DNA of 64,000 nt, taken from contig JANDJZ010000052.1 in assembly GCA_027943245.1 (NCBI GenBank), positions 62,001 to 126,000 on the forward strand, in the 5' to 3' direction. The position numbers and the translations under genes were made by a program. Shown piece after piece: positions 52,509 through 64,000 of the stretch (the stretch's first letter is position 1; each line of letters starts with the position of its first letter). This stretch comes from Acanthamoeba sp. SK_2022b. Lineage: Eukaryota; Discosea; Longamoebia; Acanthamoebidae. Under the pieces are notes generated by a model. That model had not been told where the DNA came from and searched no databases. It worked only from the letters and a program-made list of their open reading frames with translations.

Positions 52509-54374
52509 CTACGGGGAAGAGGTGGCGGCGGAGACAGCGACCGGCAGGGCCACCCCGCTGCTCTTGAGGAGAGCCCTGTGCTCCTCGCTCTTAAGATATC
52601 TCGGAAGCGCATTCTCCTGCAACTCATGTCAGCTCTCAGTCCGCAAGCAGCAGTTGGTGGTGAGATGGAGGAGGAGACCTTGAGAAAAGTGAAGATGTGC
52701 TTTTGTAGGGCGTCGAAGAAGTTGTTCTTGACCTTCCCGGTCTTGTTGGCCAGGATGTAGGTCAACTTCTTGCGCTCCTCGGCGTCGATGGCGGCGAGCT
52801 CGAGCTCGGCCTCGGTGATGAGATACTTGTTATAAATATTGTTGGCCTGGCTGAGGATGTCCTGCTTGCGCTTGAGCCGCTTGAAGGCCTCCACGTCGAG
52901 GTAGAACAGGATGTTCTCCACCGAGTAGTCGTTCACCATGAAGTCGATGAGCGAGTGCAGCCCAGACTCCTCGCCCAGCAACTCCTCCAACGTACTGGGA
53001 CCGTGCGCGCCCTGTCGTAGCAAAACCAGCCAACAACACACAGCAGATCGCTCAACGACAAAGCTCTCCACCTCCACGCTTCGCGGGTGCGGAGTACCTG
53101 AATGGACGTGGACCTCGATTTGGAGACGGTTGCTGGCTTCGTGATCTGCAGCGCCTTTTCCTCAAACACCGAGCACTTGGATATGCACTTGGCACACCAT
53201 GGCTTGCCCTGTGGGCCACGCGAGGGTCGTCGCTCAGTGTCCCCATTACGACACACCACACACGACACACACAAACACACAAACACGAGTGCCTGCGTAC
53301 CTGTTTCTTGTAGAGCTTGTTGCCCTTCCGATGAATGGGCAGCCGACAGGAGGGACACTTGAGGATGCACTTCCTGTGGAACCGCTGCACCACGCCGTCC
53401 CGCTCGACGGCAATCTCTGCCTCGCCATCCTCATTGTCGTCGCCTCCAGTCGTCGCGCCGCCTCCGCCTCCGCCTCCGACCACCTTCTCCCGGGCGTCAT
53501 CGCTGCTGTTCGTGCCCACACCGTTGCTGTTGTAAAGCGGAGTGTTGACGTTGATGTTCTCTTTGTTGTGCTGGCCGCTGACCTGGCTGCCGCCATTGCT
53601 CGTGTTTGCACTGCTGGGACTGCCTCCGTTACTAAGGGCAACACTCCCCACGCAGCCGCTGCCGTTAATGTTGCTACCGCCGCCGCCGCTCGGAGCGTTG
53701 TTGTGGCTGTGGGTGCGCGGCCTGTGCTTGAGGCCCGTTGACGGGATGAGGGGCAGACTGCAGCCGTCGCACTGCGGCAAGCACTCTACGCACACCGTCT
53801 TTCCGTCCTGACGTTGTTCAGAGACACACATGGCCATTAGCCCCGTGTGCGGGTGTGGGCGTGTGGGCGTGCGTCTGTGCGTGTGTGTGCGACGGAACGC
53901 GGTGGCTCGTACTTTCAGTTCGAAGAAGCGCGGCCGAAGACACGATGAACAGAAGAAGCAGTTGATGTGATGCTTGCTACCATCCACGAAGACGTAGTTG
54001 CCATCCTGTCGTTTGCACACACACACGCGCGCGCGCCGAGTAAGGGTGAGCAGCCTTGGTTCTCTTGCGCGAGGTTGGGGCCGCTAGTACCTTGGCTATC
54101 ACCTCAGCGCACGTACCGCACCTGTTGGCTCGAGCGTTGGGATTTGCTACACGCACACAAACCAAGGGGGCGAGTGTTACAACAAAATCAGAGAGCATCT
54201 GGAAAAGGAAAGAGCCGGAAGGTGTTGCAGCGCAACCAAGACCGAAAAACAGAACGCAGGTGGTAATGCCATAAACAGAAAACGACTAGATGATGCAAGA
54301 TCTCGCGAGATCATGAAAAACGAAGCCGTCACTTGTTCGCGGACACAGACAAAAAGTGCGTGCGTGGGATGGCC

Positions 54375-54406
<32 letters not shown>

Positions 54407-55538
54407 GGCAGAGCGGATGAGCGGTACCTTTGTCGACGTTGCTCTTGGTCTTCTTCCTCTTGCGCTGGCGGTCCTTGGGGCCGATGTGGGTCTCGTCGTC
54501 CGATGAGAGGGACGACAGCGAGGATGACGGCGACTGCTTCTGCATCTGCTGCGCGCTCTTGGGCGAGAGCACGGCTGAGCTGGACGACACGACTAGGCGC
54601 TGGTCGATATCGCCGACGCCGACGCCTTCGATGCGGCGCGGGCTGCCATCCGCCTTCGTCGGGCGCTGGGGCTTGTCCTTGCGGCCCTTCTCCTTGCCCA
54701 CGTCCTTGTCCTTCCGCTTGGGCTTGGGCCGGATCGTGTTGCCAGCGCTGTCGAGCTCGAACGAGAGACTGCGGTAGAACGTGCCGTACGGCCTCAGGCT
54801 CGCGCCCCACGGCGGCACGATCCCGCGACGCACGGTGTCGAACGGCGAAGGGGACGGGGACGGCGAGGAGCTCGAGTTGGCGCTGGTGACCACCACGGGC
54901 GGACGGCGCATGGCCGACGGCGACGAGCTGTTGCGGATGGAGCCCCAGCCCGACGCGTTGTTGCCGCGGAGCGTCGAGTCGGCATCGGACACGTCTGAGT
55001 CGTCCCACACGGTGACCGGGCCCTTGCGTGGACGCGCGGTTCGGATCGTGTAGTCGCCCTCGGTGGCGGACGACGGGCAGTCGGTGTCGAGGTCGGATGT
55101 GTTGGAGGCCGAGCGATCGTCGGCGTCCTGGTCGCCGCCCGACGACAAGCGGCCAAAGAAGTTGGACGCGAGCTGGTTCATGCTGTGCATGAGCATCATA
55201 GTCGTCTCCCTACGCGCGCGCGAGTTCTCCACACACCGCGTGTGCCAGTAGCGTGCACCGCCGCCCAGCTGGCAGTACTGCTCGGAGGCGATATCGACCT
55301 TCTCGGCGCAGTACAGGCAGAGATGAACGGGAGCCTGCGGCTTGCTGGCGGTCGTGGGTGACGTAGGAGGCGCAGTTGTCGTAGATTTGGATGGAGTAGC
55401 CAGATGCCCTGAAGATGCCAGGCCAATTAGTGAGGGAGAGGGTGAGGAGACCGTCCCGGGAGGGGGCTGCTGGTCCAGCTGAAGTTCCATCTCGTTCTTG
55501 CCAGAGGGCGACGAAGATCCGACCAGCAGCTTCTTCAT
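52509..55538 (-). CDS. LIM-domain and RGS-domain fusion protein
   Basis: The N-terminal exon (54430-55538) has a half zinc finger (CLYCAEKV..WHTRCVEN), then a long Ser/Pro- and Lys-rich disordered region. LIM-type fingers follow across short exons: RCGTCAEVIAK, HHINCFFCSSCLRPRFFELK, TVCVECLPQCDGCSLPL, a Gly/Asn-rich insert with an acidic patch, and then FHRKCILKCPSCRLPIHRKGNKLYKK and GKPWCAKCISKC (about 53120-54140). The C-terminus is an RGS domain (about 52510-53015): STLEELLGEESGLHSLIDFMVNDYSVENILFYLDVEAFKRL, NNIYNKYLI, FFDALQKHIFTFLK, and after an intron (acceptor GTTGCAG) ENALPRYLKSEEHRALL, with the stop at 52509. RGS domains accelerate GTP hydrolysis by G-alpha; LIM domains scaffold actin or signalling partners. 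A G-protein/cytoskeleton link is an inference. Confidence 0.87.
54375..54408 (+). repeat. (GA)n repeat in a LIM-RGS intron
   Basis: A GA-rich run with a single interruption lies in the first large intron of the minus-strand LIM-RGS gene, where it reads as a CT-rich tract. Confidence 0.9.
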
Positions 55539-55833
55539 CGGGTGGTCGGTTCTTCTCTTTGTAGAGTTGAGGAGTTGTTCGGTAAGAACCTAGTGAAGGT
55601 TTCTTCAGATGCGATTAACAACCCTCTCCTCCCGTGTCTTTGTGTGTTAGTTCTCCCTTTCTGGTCTGACTTACACGGAAGCCACAGGCCTCGATTCCTG
55701 TCTGTCCTGCGTAACCAAGTGTCTTCACAGCAACACTTTTTGGCGCCATCTTGCCACCCACATTCACCGAATATTTTAAGGTTTTACGGAATATCGAGTG
55801 AAAACGCATTTCTTGCGTACACGACACGACATC
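55539..55833. other. Divergent promoter spacer
   Basis: This 295-base spacer lies between the head-to-head LIM-RGS and MFS genes. It is T-rich, and no conserved motif was recognised. Confidence 0.45.
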
Positions 55834-58257
55834 ATGGCGAGCACACGACAAAGTAGCACGACGGCCGAGGCGCCGTGGCCGCACACCGCCTTGGAGGAGT
55901 TGTCCGCCGGCCCAAACTTTGTTCCCGTGGTCGGAGAGGAAGAGGAGATGGAACCGAGCAGGAGGGTACATGAGGACGGGGACCCTGCGGACACGCTCGA
56001 GTCCGGGCGTGCCCTGTTGAGCCGAGATAACAACAGCGGCGGCGCTGCACCTGCCTCTTCATCTTTTGATGTGCTGCCGCCGTTCGATGAGGAGGTCGAG
56101 CGCATCGGGAACGGCTGGTTCCAGTACATGGTATTCCCCTCCCCTTCCTGCTCCCTTCCGCACAGAGTGCCAACACAGCCTTTCCGAATGGTCGTGCGCG
56201 TAGGCCATATCTTTGCTGGGGTTGGGCAACGCGTCAGACGCGGTGGAGCTGCTTGCCATCTCCTACATTTTGCCTCAGCTCCCGGACATCACCTCCGCAC
56301 AGAAGGGTTCGTTCGAGGTTGCGCAAAGCCGAGGGGTAGGGGTCACGGTCGCGCTCACATTATAATGTTTGTCGGATGCTGTGCTCCCCATTAGGGGCCC
56401 TATCGGCGGCCATGTTTGGCGGCATGTTGCTCGGAGGGATGGTGGCCGGACTGCTCAGCGATCGCATTGGCCGCAAGCCCTGTCTTCTTGCTTCCCTCTT
56501 CATCAACGCCATCTTCGGCTTTGCCTCTTCTCTTGCTTCGAACTGGGTGCTCCATCTTCATCCTCCTCCTTCCTCCTCTTAGTACACCGTGCTGCGCATC
56601 AGTGCTTACGACGGGCTGCTGCGGTTGGGTGTGCTGCAGGTGCTGCTGGTCGTGTGTCGAGTCATATCTGGAGTAGGAGTGGGCGGTTCCGTGCCCAGCG
56701 TGTGGACGATGGCCACCGAGATCTTGCCGCTTCGCCGACGAGGCTTCTACATCACGATCGTCGCTTGGTAAGCGCGGAGGGGAGCGATCGCTTCCTCCTC
56801 CTATTCTCCGACGAACCGCCTTTGTCGCAGACCCACACTTAACGCCAACACCAACTTGGCCTATGTGATGTCGGACAGGTGGTGGATGTTCGGGACTATC
56901 GCCACGGCCGGCCTTGCTTGGATCATGCTCGGCAGTCTTGGCCTCTCGTGGCGATGGTTCGCAGGGACCTGCGCGGCCCCATCGCTTATCTGCGGCGTGC
57001 TGGTGATATTCGCAATCCCTGGTGCGCGCCCTGGCTCCTTCTCATGCCTATTGCCATTTGCGCCGCCAGGCATGGCAACGCGGCGCATGTACGATCCGCG
57101 CCCGACCCGCTGCAATGTTCATGACACGGTTCGTCTGTGTGTGCGTGTGTTATGCAGAGAGCCCGCGCTTTTATCTCATCACCCACCGCTATGCGGAAGC
57201 GATTCGCGTGTTGGATCGGATCAGCCGGACCAACGGCAAGGGCCCGTGTCGACTCGCCGAGGAAGACCTCGCACGACAGGAGAGGAAGCCCGTCGATTTC
57301 GGAGACAGCGACGAGGACCGCGGCGACGTGCGCGATGATAGCAACGAACTCGTCGAGCGCGCGATCTCGCCTCACGTCGAGAAGAGGCTGCGCGTGTCCG
57401 CCGAACGCGTCGTCAACGCCGACGAGTTCGAGCCAGCTGCGCCCAGCCGACGCAGGCAGCCTGTCCCGCGCAAAACGCTGCTGGCTCCCCTCTGGGACCT
57501 GTTCCACCCCTCGATCGTCCGCACCACCGTGCTCCTCTGCGTCATCTGGTGGGCCCTCAACTTCGGGTGGTACGGCCTCACCCTCTGGCTGCCCACTCTC
57601 TTCACCAAGGCACGCCCTTCCCCCCCCCTCTCCACCTACCTTTCTGTTGCCTACTGACCACGACCGCGCTGTTGCGTGCCTGCAGGTGGGCTTCAATGTG
57701 GACATCTACCAGGATACGTTCCTGGTGGCGGCTTCCAACTTGCCGGGAAACATCGCCGTCTCGCTGGTCATCGACCGGTTTGGTAGGAAGAACCTGCTGG
57801 GCTCCACGCTCCTCATCTCCACCGGCCTCGTAGTCGTGCTGGCCTTTGCCCAGGACTCCAAGGCCGCGGTGGTGGTGCTCGCCTGCGTGTTCAACGCCGT
57901 CTCTTGCGGCTGCTGGAACTCCCTTGAGTGCCTCTCCACCGAGTCATTCCCCACCAAGCAACGCACCACCGCCATGGTGCGCCTCCCCCCCCAACAATCC
58001 GCTCATGTCCACGGCGCGCCGTGCTCACCTCTCTGCACACGACTCGACAGGGCGCGCTGACGTCGAGCGGTCGCCTGGCGGCGCTGACGGCACAGTTCGT
58101 GAACGGGGCCTTGATCGACTCGTCGGTGTTCGTCCTCCTGATTGTGACTAGCGCCAACCTGGTCGTGGGCGCCGTGGCCGCCTTCCTCCTCACGGACACG
58201 AGCGATCGCCGACTGGCCGACGACGTGCGCGTGGTTGTCGAAGAAGACGAGAAATAA
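55834..58257 (+). CDS. Major facilitator superfamily transporter (SV2/sugar-porter type)
   Basis: The start at 55834 (MASTRQSS) precedes about 90 cytosolic acidic residues, then twelve predicted TM helices spread over about nine exons. The MFS A-motif appears as GGMVAGLLSDRIGRKP between TM2 and TM3, and its C-half counterpart as IDRFGRKN (about 57770). TM4-5 contain CRVISGVGVGGSVPSVWTMATEILPLRRRG, which matches the SV2-like and organic cation/sugar porter group. A long charged central loop (57180-57480) separates the halves. The second half ends with LDS-like SSGRLAALTAQFV and SSVFVLLIVTSANLVVGAVAAFLL. The C-terminal cytosolic tail is acidic. The substrate is unknown. The gene converges on pirin with a 196-base spacer. 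Confidence 0.85.
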
Positions 58258-58453
58258 AGCAACTTTGGCGCCTCGCATCGGTCGTGAGCCAGTGCACACG
58301 AAAGCTGCTGTCTTTAAATAGATTCCTTTCTCACTGCGTTTTATTGCTCGAGCCCGCCTGCTCAAGGCAGCTGCTGCCTTGTTGCGCCGAAGTAGAGACG
58401 ATGAATGTACATGACTGGGAGAAAGTAAGTGGACGAGGAGAGCGGCTGGCTGG

Positions 58454-59334
58454 CTACCAGCTGCTGCCCTTTTCCTTGGCGAGGTCGAAGAGGAGGAACT
58501 CGACGCGCTTGTTCTCGTCGGCGTTGGCGCCGACGAGCTGAAGGCGGGTGCCGGCCTGGATGAAGGCGCCGTCGCCGGCCTCGAGCACGATCTCCTCGTC
58601 GCTGCGATCATCGAGCAGACGCAGGCGACCGCCGGTGTCGCAGACATGAAGGTAACCGCATCGCTCTTGGTCAAAGCTGTACGACACGACCTCGTCCTTG
58701 GCGAGCAGCGAAGCGAAGACCTGAGCGTCCTGATTAACGACGACGGGTCTCTTCTTCTTCTCGTCGTTGTCACTGTTCGACTCCTTGGTGAGGTGATACT
58801 TGGAGGTCACGATGAGGCACAGCTTGCCGTGCTTGTCCTCATCCGTGAAGTGGGAGGTCTGGTAGCTGGGCTCGAGACCCTTCTGGTCGGGCTTGAGCCA
58901 GATCTGGAGGAAGTGGACCGGCTTCTTGCGCGAGTGGTTGTACTCGCTGTGCATGATGCCGCTGCCGGCCGACGTGAACTGGACGCCGCCGCGCTTGATC
59001 ACTTCCTGGTTGGACATAGAGTCCCTGTGCTCGAGGCTGCCGGAGAGCACGTAGCTGAAGATCTCGTAGTCGCGGTGCGGATGCGCCCCGAATCCCTGAC
59101 AGAGCATTGCTCGTTAGACTACGCGTTGAGGAAAGGATAGCAGAATGGGGGAGGTACCTCGCCGGCAGAGACTCGGTCCTCGTTGAGCACGCGAAGGCTG
59201 GACCAGCCGACGAAGCGGGGGTCATGGTACATGGCGAACGAGAAGGTGTGGTAGGTGTTCAGCCACCCGTGGTTGGCGTGGCCCCTTTCGTGCGACCTCC
59301 TGATGCTGATACGCTTGGCCAGAGTACGGCTCAT
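58454..59334 (-). CDS. Pirin family protein
   Basis: A bicupin protein of the pirin family, iron-binding and nuclear or cytosolic by family knowledge, with quercetinase-like activity in some members. Exon 1 (59158-59334) encodes [42 protein letters not shown]. After one intron the second exon has the metal site [27 protein letters not shown] with the HPH pair, a third His and a nearby Glu position. [15 protein letters not shown] and [10 protein letters not shown] follow. The C-terminal cupin has a poorly conserved acidic and Lys-rich insertion ([11 protein letters not shown]). The length of about 275 residues is usual. The role in this organism is unknown. Confidence 0.92.
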
Positions 59335-59552
59335 CTTATATTGCTCGAAGTGAACTTGGCTCTTGCGCGTTGGTTGCTGCTGTTGGGTTGTGTGTTGCTG
59401 GATTGGAGAACAAGCGCTCTGAGTGAGTCCCTTTGTATCCCATCTTGTAATCTTCTAAACGGCCCGAGATGTTGCAACCAAACCACAAGAAGCCCCCAAA
59501 TTCCGAGCATTCCTTTCTTTCGGCCCGGTTCGGCCCGAAGGCAACGAGCCTA

Positions 59553-60599
59553 TCAAGCACGGTTGCCAGAGCGGAGGAACGCGAACAGCTGCGGGTGGTC
59601 ACGCTTGAGGAAGCCCCGGTGGTCGGCTCTGGCGCTGGTGTCCCGGCAGGTCGCGGGCGGGATGAAGATCGAAGGGGGGACGGGCGTCTGCTGCACGTTC
59701 GACCACCACGTGAACGAATACGCCAGCTCCTCACTCGCTTGGCCCTGGAGAACAACGAACGTGGTGAGCATGAACTCGCCCATGAAGAGAGCAAACTACA
59801 AAGTGGGGGCTCACGTGGGCCATGGTGAAGGCAATTGGAATGCAACGGTCCCTGTCGTTCTGCATCATTTGGAGGATGATGTTGCCCGAACCATCCGACG
59901 ACGTCCACTGGCTGGCCTTCTCGATGCCCAGAACAACGAGGCCCTTGTAGTTCCAATCCGTGGCGTTGGTGCAGTAGCGCTGGAAGCACGGGAAGTCTAT
60001 GCCGGCATGTGGCCCACCGATGACGATCAGCAGCGTGTGTGGCACCCGCTCACAGTCAATTGGACGCTACGCAGTTGCATTGACCCCCGCACCCCTGCGT
60101 ACGCAGTAAGTACCTGAGCCGCAGTGGATGGAGATGCACTTGTGGCTGGGATCCGTGACGTTGACCACGTAGATGGCCGTCTGAGTGTCCACCACCACAA
60201 ACGTCGTGAACAGGCAGCTCGTCGACGCAAATGGACTGGATCTCACCACAGGTCAGGTTTAATGGATTGGGGGGGCGTACCGGAAGGGAGAACACCTGGT
60301 AAGTGTCGTTGGCAAACTGGACAATGGAATGGATGCCCTTCTGCTCGTCATAGTATCCCCTTCCTACCTGGGCCTTGGGCGTCTCTGCATAGGCCCATGA
60401 GTTAGTCCAGGAACGTAGCAGCCCGCCGAGGAACTTACGCGTGAAAGGGGGGGGGGGTACCGGGGAGGTTGGTGAACGTATCAATGCTAAAGGTCATAGA
60501 CGCCGGAGTGCAACAGTGAGGGTCCGTATCGCCGCTCAACGCCACCGTAACGAGGCAAAACATCAAGAGAACCACTCCCACCACGAACCTCATCTTCAT
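59553..60599 (-). CDS. Secreted cysteine-containing protein, possibly ependymin-like
   Basis: The first exon begins MKMRFVVGVVLLMFCLVTVALSGD, a signal peptide, followed by a Cys pair. Later exons encode GRGYYDEQKGIHSIVQF, VVVDTQTAIYVVNVTDPSHKCISIHCGSG with a sequon, RYCTNATDWNYKGLVVLGIEKASQW, FMLTTFVVLQGQAS and a final PPSIFIPPATCRD. The GxVYYD-like opening and the closing PSxFxPPxxC are reminiscent of ependymin-related secreted proteins; this assignment rests on those motifs only. The first intron starts at a GTAC followed by a C-run. The intron near 60250-60285 could not be fixed, because the acceptor that keeps the frame is not unique. The protein is probably extracellular or lysosomal. 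Confidence 0.6.
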
Positions 60600-60656
60600 T
60601 TTCGCTTTCGTTCTTTTCCGTTGTATTTCCTTTCCCTTTTATTTGCTCGCGACCGC

Positions 60657-63452
60657 TCACCGCCGAGAGTAGAGGATGCGTCCCCCGACGATGGTTGCCT
60701 CGACGCGAGTGTTCCAGATGTGCACAGCTGCATCGCGTGGCCTCATTGACCCTTCCGGCTTGGTATCGGCCTGAGTAATGTCGCGATCCAGCAGCACCAG
60801 GTCGGCCAACATGCCCGGGCGGATACGTCCTTTCTTGTGCTCCTCGAACGAAGCATACGCGCCTATGAAGCCCCCCCCCACACCATCACGCTTTATACCT
60901 GCCGCACACGCGCCATACGGACAAGAAACCACGTCCTATGCGTACCGTTGACGGTGTAGGCGCGCAGAGCTTCGCTCACGGTTATCTTTTGCTCAGGCAC
61001 CCACCCATCTTGCCAGTCGGCGTTGGGTTTGCCCTGTGCGTAGCACGAGAATCAGCGTATAAGGGGGAGTGGGCGCGCACGGGAGAGGCGAGGGGCGTAC
61101 CGTAGCTGTCTCCTGGCGCTGCTGGTGGATGTCGAGATCTTCGATCTGCTGGAGGGTGAGTCGGGTGGCCGCCGCTCCGATGCCCATCACGGGCACCGGT
61201 GGCGCCACGAACCAATCGCTACCGAAGGCCAACGTAACGTTTTTGCCAAGGAGCGAGCGGAAGGGCCACGCCTACGACACATACGGAAGAAAGTGTCAAC
61301 GCTGTGTTCGGGACTGCTAAAGCGCGGTTCCCAGGATGGCCCACCGAGCCCTACCTGTTTGGTCCGCTCGGCGCCGAGCACTCGGTCAGCCCATCGGCCG
61401 TCGTCGCTGACGTGATAGGGCTGCATGGATGCGATCACGCCCATTTGGGAGAGGCGCAACTGGTCCTCCTCCCTGACACGAAGCACGCCACTCAGCCGAT
61501 CAGCACTGGAAACCTGCGCCCAAGCTTTGATCAGTGGGCGCGAGGTCACACCTGAGGTGCTGTGCGTGCTCGATACGCATGCGGCGGTCCTGTCGGCCGT
61601 TAGTTTCGATGAGCTGCTCGTAGGCATCAAGCAGGAGGTGATTGGCCTTGTCGCCAATCGCATGGATTGAAAGGTGGAGCCCGGCCCTGTTGCCCCCCCC
61701 CCCCACAAGTGAGAAGGTACCTATGTCCACAACGAGCGCGATTGTACGTACTTGTCGGCACCCAGGGTCCAGGCGCTCAGCTCCTCCTCCGTCACCAGCA
61801 TCAAGCTGGTATCTAGGCAGAGCGTTCAGCTTGCGTGAACCAACTGCCACAACTTTGTACTTGCGAGGGGGAACAATTACCCTTGTCTGGCGTGTCGGCA
61901 AAGGGTTCGAACATGTAGGCCGTGTGAGACCCCAGCGATCCGTCCACGAACGCCTGTTCATGATGCACCACCGGTGGCATCGATTACCTCAGCACCGATC
62001 TGATGCGGAGCCCTACAGAAGGGGGAGGGACCTTAAGGTTACCCATGCGGAACCAGTCGTCTCCCCAAGTTCGCTGCTCCACCGGAATCCCTACGTCGCG
62101 TGGGAACCATTAGTCGTCCATCGCGCAAGAGAGCACAGCTGGCAACGCAGGCGTTCGTCTGTTACCGAGCCGTTGTTTCTCTTCCGCCAACTGCTCCCAC
62201 GAGGAGAGGGGCACGGCGGCGTAGATGCGTGTACGCAGCGTTTTCTTCTCCCACGCTCTGTGTTCATAGCAGAGCGGAGGGGCAATGAATCAAACTCCCG
62301 CTATCGCGCACGCGACTGCGGGCACGCGACAATGGCGAACCTTTTGAACACGGCAATATCGTCCCACGTGTAGCTGAAATGAAGAGACAGAACGATCCGT
62401 GACACTTGGTAGTGAGGCATGGTTTCGATTCAGGTATCAGGTGTGGTATAGACGTACGACATGTGGTGGACCGACGTGACCCCATGCTTGAGCACATGCG
62501 ACATGGCTGCCTCCAGACAGGCGTCTGGCATTCGTAGAAATACAGTGAGCGCTTCATCGCCCTATTCACACAGTGAGAGTCGGGCCGTACCTTCTTCCTC
62601 TTCGGAGGGCTTGGGGATGACGGCCCACACGAGCTCCATGGCTCGATCTTTGAGGATGCCCGTCGGCTCTCCGGTGATAGGATTCCTGGCGATGGTGCCA
62701 CCCTTGACCTCGGGCGAGTCCTTGGTGATGTTGGCTGCGGCGAGGGCCTTCTTGTTGGCCAGGCACATGTGCCCGTCGAGCCGGCAAACGAAGACAAAGT
62801 GGTCGGGCGTCACGGCATCAATCCAATCGTGCGAGGGCAGCTCGCCGCCCCACTTTTCATGGTCCCAATCGCCTGTGTCGTAACGTAAGAAGCGATAGTC
62901 ATCCACATCGTCACTGTTTAGCACATACCCTCGCGGATCCAGGCGCCAGTGGGCCTGGTGCGAGCATGCTGAGCAATGCGCTCGATGAAGCTGGCCTTTG
63001 AGGCGACATCGCGCAGCTGCACCGATGCGAGGCCGCAACCACTAATCAGGAAATGGACGTGACTGTCGACGAAGCCCGGTACCACCAGCATTCGCCCTTC
63101 GCCGTCTAGCTCCTGTCAATTTATGTTTTAATTGTTGCACAATAAATAAAAGAACACGGCGCAAAGCAGAGAGGTAGAACTTTACTTGCAGGTTGCCCGA
63201 GTGCCGCCGAAGGTGGGTCTGCATCTCGGGAGATGCTTCGACGCCGACGGCAGATATAATGTCATCGACAACTAAGATCGAATCAGCTTCATTCTGTTCT
63301 TCGTCTCCGGTCCAAATCTTGACATTTCGAATGTAAAGGACGGACAAAGTTGGGCTCTGGTCATCTGGCGGTGCAGTAAGCAGAAGGTAGGCGCCCACCA
63401 CCACAGCCAATCCAAGTATGGCCAGCTGCAGCACTTCCGACCGTTGCACCAT
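60657..63452 (-). CDS. Membrane-anchored YtcJ-type amidohydrolase
   Basis: A metal-dependent hydrolase of the amidohydrolase 3 (YtcJ) family. The start at 63452 gives [25 protein letters not shown], a signal anchor. The beta-sandwich segment [13 protein letters not shown] leads into the barrel with [10 protein letters not shown], where the HxH metal ligands lie (about 63053-63080). Further hallmarks are the [10 protein letters not shown] box, GIARNP-like [81 protein letters not shown] and a C-terminal [18 protein letters not shown]. About twelve introns interrupt it, one with a C-run near 61690. The family acts on formamides or related amide bonds, so the substrate is unknown. The anchor suggests an ER or other luminal location. 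Confidence 0.87.
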
Positions 63453-63918
63453 TTGCGTGTGAGGGAATGGTGGCAAACTGTCGGTCAGGAGAGTGGCGCC
63501 GCCACAACCTACGGGCCAATCACGGGACCACTGCCGGCAGGTCCCGGTCAACAAGGACGCGTGCACAAAGTAAGTGCGGTGGCCCTTACCACTACAGGAC
63601 GTGCGTGCAAGGTCTGTGCCAGGCACAGCCAGAGTGCGACGCTGGCTAAGTGGTCACACTCCAGCTCGGGGAGACTCTTCCCTCTCTGGGAGCACACTCG
63701 TAATCAGTCATTTCCTGAAACAAAAGGCCAAAAAAAAGAACGAGAAAATCATGTTTTAATTAAAATGAGAGAAAGTTCGAGGCTGGTTTCTCCGCGCGAA
63801 GCCAGAAGCTGCCGGCGCCTCCGCTTTGCTTTTGCCTGTTCTCGTTGTCAATTCAATCGATTATAATCGAGCCTGTGCATCTTTCCTTCGTATCAGTCAC
63901 TTCGTCAGTGTTGCCAAG
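63453..63918. other. Divergent intergenic region
   Basis: This spacer lies between the amidohydrolase and V-ATPase E starts. No coding feature was supported. An AT-rich segment near 63730-63775 and TTATAAT near 63860 could contain promoter elements of the plus-strand gene. Confidence 0.45.
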
Positions 63919-64000
63919 ATGAATCAGGATCAGGTGAGGAAGCAGATCGAGAACATGAAGGCCTTCATCATGAAGGAGGCGCAGGAGAAGCGCGACGAGA
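63919..64000 (+). CDS. V-type proton ATPase subunit E, 5' end only
   Basis: The last 82 bases encode MNQDQVRKQIENMKAFIMKEAQEKRDE and run off the window. The VxKQIxxMxAFIxxEAxEK pattern at the very N-terminus is characteristic of V-ATPase subunit E (Vma4), whose long N-terminal helix pairs with subunit G to form a peripheral stalk. The assignment rests on 27 residues only. The start is the first ATG after an AT-rich leader. Confidence 0.75.
   Translation, partial: MNQDQVRKQIENMKAFIMKEAQEKRDE

Overview
This is a GC-rich, intron-dense eukaryotic nuclear window. It looks like an amoebozoan of the Acanthamoeba type, inferred from compact genes, many 40-200 nt GT-AG introns with a strong GTACG donor preference, C/G-ending codons and the gene repertoire. 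I could not run a search, so the species is an inference. There are no rRNA, tRNA, CRISPR or prokaryotic operon signatures.

Layout. 270-1919: orphan mitochondrial-type protein (+). 2135-8114: a large signalling fusion of ankyrin repeats, C1, EF-hands and a phosphatidylinositol phosphate kinase (+). 8533-8989: tiny secreted protein with an intron inside its start codon (+). 9193-11511: SLC35F6-like transporter (+). 11795-13477: four-CBS protein (+). 13686-14490: four-TM protein (-), head-to-head with 14724-16243, a Mad3/BubR1-type checkpoint protein (+). 16891-22584: receptor A (+). 22782-29198: MSH6 (+). 29911-35761: receptor B (+). 37077-39429: squalene synthase (-). 40019-41907: UBL-UBA-UBR-box protein (+). 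41908-44243: a gene-poor, lower-GC block with nested inverted repeats. 44244-50526: receptor C (+). 50729-52219: Golgi-type glycosyltransferase (-). 52509-55538: LIM-RGS protein (-). 55834-58257: MFS transporter (+). 58454-59334: pirin (-). 59553-60599: secreted, possibly ependymin-like protein (-). 60657-63452: membrane-anchored YtcJ-type amidohydrolase (-). 63919-64000: first codons of V-ATPase subunit E (+).

The outstanding system is the set of three paralogous receptors A, B and C. My splice models stay in frame throughout and give 1654, 1654 and 1666 residues. Each has a signal peptide, two tandem modules resembling bacterial PstS phosphate-binding proteins, an EGF-like cysteine cluster, one TM helix, a TKL-type kinase, a class III nucleotidyl cyclase domain and a second TKL-type kinase. 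Both kinases keep their catalytic motifs. The cyclase shows substitutions at a metal-binding aspartate and at transition-state positions, and the ectodomain lacks the usual phosphate-binding motif. This suggests a bacterial-type binding fold reused as a sensor that drives a kinase-cyclase-kinase relay. Several neighbours are also signalling fusions (PIP kinase, RGS, UBR), but nothing in the sequence shows that they act in one pathway.
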